From Rhabdophis nuchalis (Eukaryota > Chordata > Lepidosauria > Squamata > Natricidae): a DNA stretch of 64,000 nt. A program made the translations under genes and the position numbers. Positions 32,068-44,061 of this stretch are shown in pieces. A model generated the notes under the pieces. The model did not search any database and had not been told where the DNA came from. It worked only from the letters and a program-made list of their open reading frames with translations. The stretch spans positions 17,007,001 through 17,071,000 of the forward strand of contig CM077649.1 in NCBI GenBank assembly GCA_039707465.1, written 5' to 3'. Positions within the stretch are counted from its first letter, which is position 1, and the number at the start of each line of letters is the position of its first letter.

Positions 32068-32858
32068 TAATACAATACAATAGCAGAGTTGGAAGGGACC
32101 TTGTAGGTCTTCTAGTCCAACCCCCTGCATGGGCAGGAACCTTATACCATTTCAGACAAATGGCTGTCTAACATCTTTTTAAAGACTTCCAGGGTTGGGG
32201 CATTCACAACTGCTGGAGGCAAGCTGTTCCAGAGGTTAATTGTTCTTACTGTTAGGAAATTTCTCCTTAGTTCTAAGTTGCTTCTCTCCTTGGTTAGTTT
32301 CCACCCATTGCTCCTTGTCCTGCCCCCAGGTGCCTTGGAGAAAAGTTTGACTCCCTCTTCTTTGTGGCACCCTCTGAGATATCGGAACACTGCTATCATG
32401 TCTCCCCTGGTCCTTCTCTTCATCAAACTAGACATACCCAGCTCCTGCAGCCGTTCTTCATATGTCTTAGTCTCCAGTCCTCTAATCATCTTGGTTGCTC
32501 TTCTTTGCACTCTTTCCAGAGTCTCCACGTCTTTTCTACATCGTGGCGACCAAAACTGTATGCAGTATTCCAAGTGTGGCCTTACCAAGGCACTATACAG
32601 TGGCATTAACACTTCACGCGATCTAGATTCTATCCCTCTGTTGATGCAGCCTAGAACTGTGTTGGCTTTTTTGGCAGCTGCTGCACACTGCTGGCTCATA
32701 TTTAAATGGTTGTCCATTAGGATTCCGAGATCCCTCTCACAGTTGCTACTATTGAGCAAGGTACCACCTATACTGTACTTGTGCATTTGGTTTTTCTTGC
32801 CTATATGTAGGACCTTACTTTTTTCACAATTGAATTTCATTTTATTATACATGTATAA
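32068..32858 (-). mobile_element. CR1 LINE, 5'-truncated, with 236-codon open ORF2 end
   Basis: The minus-strand frame 32852-32142 is open to its natural stop. It covers the end of the reverse transcriptase: [85 protein letters not shown], then RNFLTVRTINLWNSLPP to LDSHLSEMV. The 3' UTR reads GGAAGGGACCTTGTAGGTCT on the plus strand and ends in three or four pentanucleotide units near 32068. The catalytic RT core is missing, so it cannot act alone. The intact frame suggests a young insertion. Confidence 0.93.
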
Positions 32859-33194
32859 TATACATGTATAATATACATGTACAGTAGTTCAGCTTTATAA
32901 AATACGTGTTCCCTGCACTAGGTAAGTCAATACAAATACATACAATTCTTATTTAGCATCAGTTAGTGAAATCTGTGTCTTGGGATATTACTTTTACCTT
33001 GAAGTAGGCATCAGGTGAGGTTTTTCAAGGTTTTCTTTTTGTCATTATAAATGGCCCTGTGGCAGCTTAAGCACTGAATGGTAAATTTGGCGAGCCTCTC
33101 TGTATCAGGATCTTGCTCTTCAATTTTGCGATCCTTGCTTCAATGAGATGCCAGTCCTTTTGTCAAAATGGTTTTTGGTTTTGGACTTCTTAGG
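32859..33194. other. unassigned DNA with a short 13-bp tandem at its left edge
   Basis: ATACATGTATAAT is repeated about 2.5 times at 32849-32882, overlapping the 5' truncation point of the CR1 copy. Nothing else is recognised. Confidence 0.45.
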
Positions 33195-33330
33195 TCCCAA
33201 TTGCAGCATCACATCATTGCAGTTAAGTGATCAAAATTCAGATACTTAGCAATTATTATATATTTATGACAGTTTGCACTATCCCTTGATCACCATTTGT
33301 AACCTTTCCAGCTACTAATTTTTTAAAGAA
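33195..33330. mobile_element. partial snake-type MITE (family of 10013-10395)
   Basis: GCAGTTAAGTGATCAAAATTC, then AGATACTTAGCAA and ATATTTATGACAGTTTGCAC, follows the interior order seen in the 10013 element. The ends are lost. Confidence 0.5.
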
Positions 33331-33786
33331 ACTGGTTGAATTGATCAAATTCAAAACATGGTTACCCTTTGAATTATGATCTTCTTTAAATGCATTTGAA
33401 AATGATGTAGCACAGTCCAAAGGGTGATTGATTCTGATTCTGATCAATTCAATGTTTCTCTAAAAAATTTAGAGCAAATAGAATCCTTCAGATTGCCTCC
33501 TAGAAAGATGTATGGAGCATTATTCTGTCCAATGAATGTAAATGCCCTGGAATATATGACTGCATGTTCATCCCATTTAATTTCACCCCCTGTAGATATT
33601 TTATGTCCTGGATAGAGAATCTTAGGTTCTTTGTGCAGAAATCAAAACATATTTGCATGCAGGGACATAATGGTGTGCCTTGTCAATCTAATTCCATGCT
33701 TCTGCATTTGTATCATATTTAGAAGAAAGAAAGTCAATTTATAAAGTATGAAACTGATGCATTTCCACTATCTACTATATTTACCC
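33331..33786. other. unassigned DNA
   Basis: No gene or repeat is recognised. Confidence 0.4.
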
Positions 33787-34235
33787 TGTTAGGATAATTA
33801 TCCTGACGTTGGGTTGATAATATATATAAGCCAGGATTCTTAAAGAGTATATGTAACTTTAAGGACTATGTGGAATCTGATTGGCTGTGCTTCCCAGCTC
33901 AATCATAAAGGCAGCTGGAAACACAGTTCATTCCCTTTTGCTTTCCTTTGCTTCCTGAATGCCACTGAGGAGGAGCTGAACCTGAAGACGGAAGAAGAGT
34001 ATCATTGTTTTGAATTACTGTAAGATAACTGTGGTTTTGGTTTATTGTTAGAGGAGTTAGTATCACTGTTTGGAAGAAGTATTTTAGTTACTACAAAAGT
34101 AAAGACTATTTATTTTTTCTACTATCAGTGTTTGATAGTTATTGTGTAACTATGTAAGCAACGTATCTCTTGCTGTCTGGTATATTGCACTATTCCACCT
34201 TTATTTTCCAACAGGGGTGTTTTTTACCCCTAACA
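33787..34235 (+). mobile_element. LTR retroelement terminal repeat, copy 1
   Basis: It starts TGTTAGGATAATTATCC and ends GTTTTTTACCCCTAACA, in the TG...CA form of LTRs. It is homologous along its length to 52803-53270 (shared TAAGCCAG.ATTCTTAAAG, ATCTGATTGGCTGTGCTTC, AAGTAAAGACTATTTATT). It holds a CCAAT-like GATTGGCTG and a TATA-like ATCATAAAGG. Flanks TACCC and CACCC match at 4 of 5. After a short gap comes GTGGGACCAGG, similar to the other copy's ATGGGACCAGA, possibly a primer-binding region. No coding part is present. Confidence 0.75.
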
Positions 34236-34240
34236 CACCC

Positions 34241-35960
<1,720 letters not shown>

Positions 35961-37389
35961 AATTTATTGGTCACTTGATAACTTAAGTTTAATTTTTACC
36001 TTCTCAATACTTATATTGGGAAAGTTGAAATCCCAACTTTCAATGAATGCTGTATTGAATCCTTTCTCACTTGTAAAATGGGCTCTTGTTTGCCTACTCA
36101 ATTCTAACAATGCATCAGAATTTCTTCTGATGCTCCATCCAGGGTGTTGGGGGGCTTATTTTATTGCTAGATCTAGCAGAGCATTTTAATGCAGCTTTGC
36201 TTGTCTTTCAGATATTTCCATTCCAATATTCCCAAGCTTAACAAGTCTAGAGGTGTCTTGTGAGGCCATCCTTGGAATTTATTTTGAAGCAAGGAAAGCT
36301 TGGAACCTGGAGGAATATGCCTTTTCATGGATGATTTTTTTTATTTGTTTGTTTTTGTTTTAACCAAAGACAGTATATTCATTCATACATACTCTTTTAC
36401 CACCCAATCACAGAACCTTTCAGTGGTCTGTGGGAAGATTTTGGCATTGTATTAAACTACTTTTATTTTTTTCCAATAGCATAGCTTCTTAAAACTAATT
36501 ATCATAATTATCTGGTTAATTCTTTATTCACATAATGTCCATAAACTCTAACCACACCTAGCTACTCTGCTTATACAAAGCAGTATCAGATCCATCAAAA
36601 TAGGTTTCATAACTCACATTGGTTTCCTTGGCATTAAGCTTCTATTTTTTTCTTTATAGAAGAAATAATTGGACATTATTAGAACTCTTTCCTAGAAAAG
36701 ACTAGGTCAGCAAATACAAGAAAAACAAATATTTGTAGTCAGAATATTGCTATGGCTTTAGGTATGTCTATCTCTGCTTAAGGGGATTTTTTCTGTGTCC
36801 TACTCTTTCAAAAAGATAATGGTTTAAAAAAAAACCCCTCTGTTACGAAAACAATACTTTACGTTTTATGTAAGTCAATAAAAATGCCAGATTGAGAAAA
36901 CATTAATGGAAACAATAAAACTAACTTAGAAAGTTTATATTTAATTATTTTTGGTATATTATTTATGCATCTACTTTTATGGTAGGCCCTCCCAAAACTG
37001 GGTTTGCAGTTTTTTGTTCTTGTACTAAACTCTAATTGTTTTTTCTAACTTTGGTACTCCAGGACGTAAGCTTACCTGACTATTTTTTTTAAAAGTGTGG
37101 CATAGGTGGTACAGAATTCCCTGGCTATTTGCCTGTTTTATTGAGAATAACTATCTGTTGGAACAGTTGGAAATCCCTTGGCATGTAGATACAGGACATA
37201 TGTAGTGGAAATGTCCTTTCATTGTTAGGGTTTGGTAGGCAAGGCAATTCACAATGATATTTCTGTTAGAATGGTAAGATGACTTGTATTTTCACCTGAA
37301 CTATGGATGCTTATGTAGCATGTGTGTGTATTTGTGTGTGCATCTATAAGTCTATGTGTGCGTATGTTTTCTATGTCTCTGTGCAAAAA
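35961..37389. other. unassigned AT-rich DNA
   Basis: Nothing recognised. Confidence 0.4.
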
Positions 37390-37397
37390 TGTTAAAG

Positions 37398-37496
37398 TGG
37401 TGTTTCTCAATCTTGGTGACCTGAAGATGGGTGGACTTCCGGGTGGCTGAGGAATTTTGGGAGATGAAATCCACCCACCAAGGTTGAGAAACACTG
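37398..37496. mobile_element. hAT-like palindromic element, GTTTCTCAA family
   Basis: The left end TGGTGTTTCTCAATCTTGGT and the right end ACCAAGGTTGAGAAACACTG are inverted. The arms continue with GGTGGACTT / GAAATCCACC. Flanks TGTTAAAG (37390-37397) and TGCTAAGG (37497-37504) agree at 6 of 8. It is older than the 135-bp relatives. Confidence 0.65.
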
Positions 37497-37504
37497 TGCT
37501 AAGG

Positions 37505-37710
37505 TATCGTTTATATCCCCCACAGAAATAATGTGATATTGAAAGTATTAAAGATTCAGCCACAAAGATATTTCTGAGCAAGTATGATCTCCAATGAAAG
37601 CAGCAGTTTGTTTATTTTTTAATAACTTTGGATTTTTAGTCATTTTGTTATTTCTTCATTTTGTATTTAGATGCATTATATCTTTGTACATAATTACATG
37701 ATAATGATAT
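37505..37710. other. unassigned DNA
   Basis: Nothing recognised. Confidence 0.4.
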
Positions 37711-37717
37711 TACTACT

Positions 37718-37787
<70 letters not shown>

Positions 37788-37803
37788 ATAATAATAATAA
37801 TAA
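37711..37803. repeat. compound CAA/CTA/ATA triplet microsatellite
   Basis: About 11 CAA units, about 11 CTA units, then six ATA units. The polyglutamine-leucine frame over it is low-complexity translation. Confidence 0.95.
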
Positions 37804-38956
37804 CGGGGATAAGTATGCATCTACAAGGTTCTATATTATATTCTTGTGGGAATTGAAATATGGCTAACCCTCCTGATTTATACCTTGATTTGCACTCTGC
37901 CTACCTGGAGGCAACTAAATGCAGTCTTTTACATACAGCTATTAGTTAATGCATATCGCAATTAAAAATGAATAAGATAAATCTTTTCTCTTTTGCATAC
38001 ATAGTTTGTTAATTTTTTTTTTTTTTTTAGTATAAAACAATTCATGTTTATGTATACAGTATATATGTGCCTGCTCAATAGGAAATCTTTTGAACTCTGG
38101 ATATTTTATGGCTTAATGCTATGGTGCACAGGAACAATGAACAGTGGAAGTAATGTTGTGCCCTAATTGGTAGATAAGCCATTCTAATTATGAAATCTGA
38201 ATCAAAGAAGAGATGAATGGCATTGTTCACAATGAGCAACTTGCAGTGTGAAGATTAAAGGGGAGTTTAGGAAGCAAAAGTACTTTGGGAGATAAAGAAC
38301 ACATTGTTAGGCCCACTGACATAATCTGCTCACTCAATGATGGTCAAGTGACCACCTCTGAAAAGAAAAAAGAGCAGCTGGTGACTATTAATTGAAGCAT
38401 TCTTTTCCATTTCCAGTCCAAAGATAAAGAAAGGGTCTAAATTGTGTACAAATGAAGTTTATTGTGACCAAAAAAAACCCCAAAACAAAGCAGAGAAACC
38501 ATCACTATCTATACAACTCTCTGTGTCTCCATATGGGGGCCTTAACTAATGATGACAACTTGGAACTATTTGAGTACCTACGTATCATTACTTCATAATG
38601 CACTGATAGAAAATTTATCTAAAAGGGTCCAATTAAAAAATAAATAAATAACAGATATGTGTGTTTTGTCTAGCGTCTGTCACACTATGGAACAATGACG
38701 GGCCACTGTAATAGTTTGTGTACACTTTAAAAATGATTTGGAAAACGTGCTTTGGGCCTCATACAAGGGTAAGAGCATGTCTCAGCTATTCTTTTTTTTT
38801 TTTTTGGCCAAGTTTTTTTCTCCTATGTGATCCTGAAAAATTGAGTAGCTATTTTTAAAGTTGAATTGATTTTAATGAGTGCATTCTTTGCAATCTTGCC
38901 CAAACCATTTTCAGAGAATGTGCAGCCTTAATAGTTTGACCCTTAAGCCCCTCTTA
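37804..38956. other. unassigned DNA
   Basis: T-rich runs lie near 38016 and 38791. No gene is recognised. Confidence 0.4.
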
Positions 38957-39443
38957 CAATACAATAGAATAGCAGAGTTGGAAGGGACCTTGTAGGTCTT
39001 CTAGTCCAACCCCCTGCGTGGGCAGGAACCTTATACCATTTCAGACAAATGGCTATCTAACATCTTTTTAAAGACTTCCAGGGTTGGGGCATTCACAACT
39101 TCTGGAGGCAAGCTGTTCCAGAGGTTAATTGTTCTAACTGTCAGGAAATTTCTCCTTAGTTCTAAGTTGCTTCTCTCCTTGATTAGTTTCCACCCATTGC
39201 TTCTTGTCCTGCCCCCAGGTGCCTTGGAGAATAGTTTGACTCCCTCTTCTTTGTGGCAGCCTCTGAGATATTGGAAGGCTGCTATCATGTCTCCCCTGGT
39301 CCTTCTCTTCATCAAACTAGACATACCCAGCTCCTGCAACCGTTCTTCATATGTTTTAGTCTCCAGTCCCCTAATCATCTTGGTTGCTCTTCTCTGCACT
39401 CTTTCCAGAGTCTCCACGTCTTTTCTACATCGTGGCGACCAAA
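38957..39443 (-). mobile_element. CR1 LINE, 5'-truncated
   Basis: The minus strand has an open 128-codon C-terminal frame (39417-39031): [18 protein letters not shown] to LEVFKKMLDSHLSEMV, nearly the same as the copies at 12254 and 32068. The 3' UTR GGAAGGGACCTTGTAGGTCT leads to a short CAATA/GAATA tail at 38957. The 5' break lies in CGTGGCGACC, directly next to the 15-bp tandem repeat. Confidence 0.93.
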
Positions 39444-39523
39444 ATAAGATCAGTTATAAACATATATAAGTTATAATAAGATCAGTTATAATAAGATCAG
39501 TTATAATAAGATCAGTTATAAAT
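39444..39523. repeat. 15-bp tandem repeat AATAAGATCAGTTAT
   Basis: Three adjacent perfect units (about 39475-39519), one near-unit at 39444 and a diverged stretch between. It abuts the CR1 truncation point. Confidence 0.8.
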
Positions 39524-39704
39524 ACCCACGGATTTCCACATAAAGGTACAAAGGAAGAGGACTATCACATAAACACATGCTTGGATGTAATCTTCATAGT
39601 TAACAAGTTTATTGTGGAAAATAATAAAAACCAAACAGTACTTGTCCTTAGGGTCCTCAGTATTCAGCCATATGTCCTAAGCCTCTGAAGTTTCCTTCAG
39701 ATTG
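39524..39704. other. unassigned DNA
   Basis: Nothing recognised. Confidence 0.4.
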
Positions 39705-39712
39705 GATAGCTT

Positions 39713-39987
39713 CAGAGGTGGTATTCAGCAGGTTCTGACCATTTCTGGAAAACTGGTAGCCAAAATTATGAGTAGTTTGGAGAATGGTAAATACTACCCC
39801 TGACTGGCCCCGCCCCCATCTATTCTTTGCCTCCTGAGTCCCAGCTGATCAGGAGGGAGTGAGGATTTTGCAGTAACCTTCCCCTGGAGTGGAGAGGGAA
39901 TGGAGATTTGACAGTGTCCTTCCCCTGCCATGCCCACAAAGCCACACCCACAGAACTGGTAATAAAAAATTTTGAATTCCACCACGG
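39713..39987. mobile_element. hAT-like non-autonomous element, 275 bp
   Basis: Ends CAGAGGTGGTATTCAGCAGG and GAATTCCACCACGG are imperfect inverted repeats. The interior holds CCTTCCCCTGGAGTGG, CCTTCCCCTGCCATGCCC and ACAAAGCCACACCCACAGAAC. Flanks GATAGCTT (39705-39712) and GATAGTTT (39988-39995) match at 7 of 8. Confidence 0.82.
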
Positions 39988-40014
39988 GATAGTTTGCTTT
40001 GCCTATTGCTTGCC

Positions 40015-40235
40015 AGAGCTGTGGTGGTGCAGTGGTTAGAATGCTGGCTAACTCTATCCACAGCCAGGAGTTCGATTCTGACTGGCTCAAGATTGACTCA
40101 GTCTTCCATCTTTCCAAGGTTGGTAAAATGAGGAGCCAGATTGTTGGGGGCAATATGCTGACTCTGTAAATTGCTTAGAGAGGGTTATAAAGCACCGTGA
40201 AGCTGTATATAAGTGCTATTGCTATTGCTATTTAC
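40015..40235 (+). mobile_element. MIR-like tRNA SINE with L2-type 3' end
   Basis: Head GTGGTGGTGCAGTGGTTAGA with a B-box-like GAGTTCGATTC, middle GACTCAGTCTTCCATC, AAATGAGGAGCCAGATTGTT and GGGGGCAATATGCTGACTCT, end GTAAATTGCTTAGAGAGGG, TATATAAGTGCTATTGC. This is the common squamate SINE whose tail resembles L2. A second copy is at 55470-55694. Confidence 0.85.
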
Positions 40236-41070
40236 ACCCAGATACGTCACAGCACACTCTAGTATCAAAAACTGAGTTCCTGTTGCAGGTTCAACTACAA
40301 TTGCTTCAAATATTAATCTTCTTTGTGACAGGGTCTGTTTGATGGAATAATTGCCATTGGGGCAGAAATAGCTCCTTCGTTTACATGATATTAGTATTTC
40401 ATTGTCCCTGTTTTTAATGACATTTTAATTATTATGTTTATTGTATTTTTGTAACTCTTGGAAATATGAGCGCAATGGGGAATATATAAAATTTGTCAAT
40501 TCATGCCAATAATTATCAATTGTAATTTATACCATAAACTATACTTAGTTTACTGCATTTTGTGATATGTGCTTCTAGCATGTACAAACTATAAAAAGTG
40601 TAATTTTATTTATCTCTATCCTTTCGCTTGCATGAATGATTGTAAAGGTAAACTATTAATCGATGTCCTTGGCAAAGACATCTATTACTATTGAGTTATT
40701 GACATGTTGCAATTTTAAATAAAATGTACATGAAAGAGTCTTAAAAGAAAGATTTGTCCATATCAATACTATCATTGTATGGCTCTGCAAATCTATGGGG
40801 AAATGATACCCTTTGGAAATAATACAACTAAAGCACTGGTGGAGGAATTGTGAATTAATGCGACTAAAGGAAGCTGAAACATAGCACCCTCAGATGACCC
40901 TGTCTTGAATGTTGTGCTACAGCCAGTTGTAATATTTGTATTTCAAATGTGGTTTCCGGTCAGCCTAAAGTCTGAAGAATCTTATGCTGAGATCAGCAAA
41001 TCTGTTTTCTACAGTCAAAAGAGGCACGTCATGTAATTCTCTAACTTGGTGTGTTGAAATGTGTTGAGAT
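40236..41070. other. unassigned AT-rich DNA
   Basis: Nothing recognised. Confidence 0.4.
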
Positions 41071-41122
<52 letters not shown>

Positions 41123-41228
41123 TCCTTCCTTCCTTCCTTCCTTCTCTCTCTCTCTCTTTCTTTCCTCCCTCCCTCCCTCCCTCCCTCCTTCCTTCCTTCC
41201 TTCTTTCTTTCTTTCTTTCTTTCTTTCT
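41071..41228. repeat. TTTC/TTCC/CTCC compound microsatellite
   Basis: TTTC units, then TTCC, a TC stretch, TCCC and back to TTTC. Frames over it are low-complexity. Confidence 0.95.
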
Positions 41229-41394
41229 GCCAACAAATACATAACACAAAAGGCATTTTTTTCCAAAGAATTTTTTATTTTTTTATTCTCTTACATACCA
41301 TTTTAAGTATACATTCACATGATTGTTATTCTTCTTTACATTTATCATTCTTATGCATTTATTATTTAATAATAATAATAATAAAAAATAATAA

Positions 41395-41582
41395 TTTATT
41401 AAATTTCTAAACCGCCCCCTCTCCCCGAAGGGACTCGGGGCGGTGTACAGGAAAATTAAGAACATCTAAAAACATGACAATACATACATAATAAAACCAA
41501 ATTAAATCATTAACCCTGTACTAAAATTTATAAAACAATAAAAACTATTCCATTAAAACCTAATTAAACAATTTAAGCTGCA
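41395..41582 (-). mobile_element. L2 LINE 3' UTR, left half of an inverted pair
   Basis: ACCGCCCCCTCTCCCCGAAG, GGGACTCGGGGCGGTGTACA and an AT-rich 3' UTR on the minus strand. AAT repeats (about 41367-41390) lie at its 3' end. It faces away from the next L2 copy. Confidence 0.82.
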
Positions 41583-41617
41583 GGCTGGGGCTAATTCCAT
41601 GCTTCCCGCCTCAGTTT

Positions 41618-41812
41618 GTAATTTTAAATTATTTGATTAGGTTTTAAGGTCAAGTTTTTAATTTTTATAATTTGTACAAGGGATTATTTAATTGGATTTT
41701 AGTTTATATGTAATGTTGATGTCTCTTTTTAATTTTTTACCTGTACACCGCCCCGAGTCCCCTCGGGGAGAGAGAGCGGTCTAGAAATCTAATAAAATCA
41801 AAAAAAAAAAAA
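41618..41812 (+). mobile_element. L2 LINE 3' UTR, right half of an inverted pair
   Basis: The plus strand carries the same 3' UTR (GATTAGGTTTTAAGGTCAAG, ACCTGTACACCGCCCCGAGT, TCGGGGAGAGAGAGCGGTCT) and ends AATCTAATAAAATC plus A13. It forms a roughly 420-bp imperfect palindrome with 41395-41582 around a 35-bp centre. Confidence 0.82.
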
Positions 41813-41829
41813 AGGAGCATAGATTTCAT

Positions 41830-43311
41830 TTAATAGGTTATAATATACAGTTTGGATTGCTTTCTGTACCATCCCTTCCTCCTTTTGAAACACCACCTTG
41901 TTTTCCCTTTCTTTTCTCTCTCCCTCCCCACTCTACTTCCTTCCTTCCTCCTCTCTTCCTCCTCCCTTCTTCCCTTACTGTTCCTCTTCCTACCTCTCTC
42001 CTTCTCTTTCTCTCCCTTCCATCCTCCTCTCCTTATCTCTTTCTTCTTTCCCCTGTCTTCCTTTCATTCTCTCCTCCTCCCTCCCTTTCTTTTTCTATTG
42101 TTATTGGTGTATATTTCGAGACTCGGTTTATGTTTCCTTGGGATGGTATTTCCGCCAACCCAAATATAATTTAGTATCATTTCTTATTCCCTTACCTTCG
42201 CTAGTCTACCCTAGTTATATTCCCCACCTTTATAACTAGCTTTTGAATATATACTTATATATTTAATATTTTCTTTTCTGTTTTCCCCTTCTCCCCCCTT
42301 TTCCATTTAATAGTGTATCATCTCCCTACTTTCTTTTCTAGCTTGCTTTCTCTAGCCCAGGGGTCTGCAAAGTCGGCTCTTTTAAGACTGGTGGACTTCA
42401 ACTCCCAGAATTCTGGGAGTTGAAGTCCACCAGTCTTAAAAGAGCCGACTTTGCAGACCCCTGCTCTAGCCAAATCATAAAATCTTCCCCATGTCTTCAA
42501 GTACTCTGATTCCTCTTTATTCTTTATTTTCATTGTCAATCTATTCATCTCTGCACAATCTAATATCTTTTTTATTATCTCTTCTTCTGTTGGTAGCTTC
42601 TTTAATTTCCAAGTTTGGGCAAATACAATTCTCGCTGCTGTACTTACATGCATAATCAAATAAGTATCCTCTTTCTTGAATTTCTCTGGGATAATACCTA
42701 GTAGAAATATCTCTGGTCTAAATTCTATTTCTTGTTTTAACATTTTCTTTAACCATACTCTTATTTTAGTCCAATATTTCCTTGCTTCTGCACATGTCCA
42801 CCACATATAATAGTATGAACCTATTGTTTGTTGACATTTCCAACATTTTGCTGACTTGTCTTTAAACATCTTTGCTAATTTTCCCAGTGACATGTGCCAT
42901 CTGTAAAACATTTTGTATAAGTTTTTTTTTGTACGCTGTTGACATGGTTAATTTATAATTCCTTTTCCATAGTTGTTGCCACTTTTCTAGTTCAATCGTG
43001 TAACCAAAGTTCTTTGCCCAAGTTAACATTGTATCTTTAACCATTTCTTCTTCTAGCATAGTTCTTAATAGGTAGCTATATAGTTCCTTGATTATTCTTT
43101 CTTCCGTTCCTATAAGTATCTTATCCAACTCCGAACTTCCCAAGTTAAAACCATACTCCCTTTTATCGTTTTCATATCTTGATTGTATTTGCAATTGTGC
43201 AAACCATCCTATATCAATCCCTTGTTTTTCTAATTCTTGTTTTTGTTTTAGTTCCCACCACCTTTCTGTTAAGATATCTTTGTATCTAATAGTAATAATT
43301 TCTGCATCAAT
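41830..43311 (-). mobile_element. L1 LINE 3' part: ORF2 C-terminus and polypurine 3' UTR
   Basis: The minus strand encodes RYKDILTERWWELKQKQ, DIGWFAQLQIQSRYENDK, LYSYLLRTMLEEEMVKDTM, TWAKNFGYTIELEKWQQLWK, then after a frame shift YRWHMSLGKLAKMF, CWKCQQTIGSYYYMWWTC (zinc-knuckle region), FLLGIIPEKFKKEDTYL and EYLKTWGRFYDLA. The following 3' UTR (about 42330-41870) is strongly purine-rich on the minus strand, a known L1 trait. A palindromic hAT element interrupts it at 42358-42463. The segment runs head to head with 43312-45010. Confidence 0.85.
42358..42463. mobile_element. palindromic hAT-like element, 106 bp, perfect 8-bp duplication
   Basis: CAGGGGTCTGCAAAGTCGGC and GCCGACTTTGCAGACCCCTG are the ends of a perfect inverted repeat meeting at CCAGAATTCTGG. 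The direct repeat CTCTAGCC flanks it (42350-42357 and 42464-42471). It sits at the very end of the L1 ORF2. Confidence 0.93.
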
Positions 43312-43426
43312 AATGGCAGAAAGAATGAAGAGACTTTTAAATGAATGTATACACATAGACCAAAATGGATTTCTCCCCAAGAGACAGATCAGAGACAATA
43401 TTCAAATTGTATTGAATACACTAGAG

Positions 43427-43802
43427 CAGCGACGGCTAACCTTTTTTGCCTCGCGTGCCAAAAGCGGGGAGAGTGCAGGGGGGGTCGTGCGTGGGCATGC
43501 CACACCCATAATGCTATGTGCGCGACCTCCTGCTTTTGGCACGCTTTTTTCACCCTCCCCAGGCTCCAGAGGCTTTCTAGGAGCCTGGGGAGGGTGAAAA
43601 CAGCGTCCCCCTCCCCACCTCCAGAGGCTTCAGGAGCTTCCCTGAAGCCTCCAGAGGACAAACAATGGCCTCAAAAGAAGGCCTAAATCAGCTGGCCAGC
43701 GCATACAAGTGCACTGGAGCTGACAGGGCAACACCTCGCATGCTCTGACAAATGGCCCCATGTGCCACCTGTGGCACCCGTGCCATAGGTTCGCCATCAT
43801 GG
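43427..43802. mobile_element. hAT-like element inside L1, perfect 8-bp duplication
   Basis: The start CAGCGACGGCTAACC and end GTGCCATAGGTTCGCCATCA then TGG are inverted ends of the CAGTGATGG family (1770, 50760). The direct repeat CACTAGAG is at 43419-43426 and 43803-43810. The interior is GC-rich with GGCTCCAGAGGCTTTC, CCTGGGGAGGGTGAAAA. Removing it and one duplication rejoins the L1 coding frame (...LNTLE FYEAHPEK...). Confidence 0.92.
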
Positions 43803-43992
43803 CACTAGAGTTCTATGAAGCCCACCCAGAAAAGCAAATGGTGTTGTTTTTGGATGCTCAAAAGGCCTTTGATAATGTGAACTGGCAATTTATGATAATG
43901 CAACTTCAAATGATGGGATTTGGTGAGGGATTTATAAATACGAATAAAACGATATATAATAACCAATTGGCAAAGGTAATGGTAAATGGTGA

Positions 43993-44061
43993 TATTTTTT
44001 ATTTATTTATTTCGAATTTATACCCCGCCCTTCTCCTTGTTAGGACCCAGGACGGCGCAGG
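43993..44061 (-). mobile_element. short L2 LINE 3' tail inside L1
   Basis: TTTATTTATTTATTTCGAAT, TTATACCCCGCCCTTCTCC and TAGGACCCAGGACGGCGCAG is the reverse complement of the L2 hairpin tail. It splits the L1 codons between MVNGD and KIEITKG. At about 69 bp it is the shortest L2 insertion seen. No duplication was resolved. Confidence 0.75.

Noticed and set aside
39475..39519. CRISPR-like direct repeats
   Set aside because: Units are contiguous without spacers; eukaryotic tandem repeat.
41051..41410. FLSFFLSFFL and KERKKERKKE open frames here, at 23.1 kb, 45.6 kb and 51.9 kb
   Set aside because: Translations of TTTC/GAAA tracts; three of the four tracts lie inside hAT-like elements.
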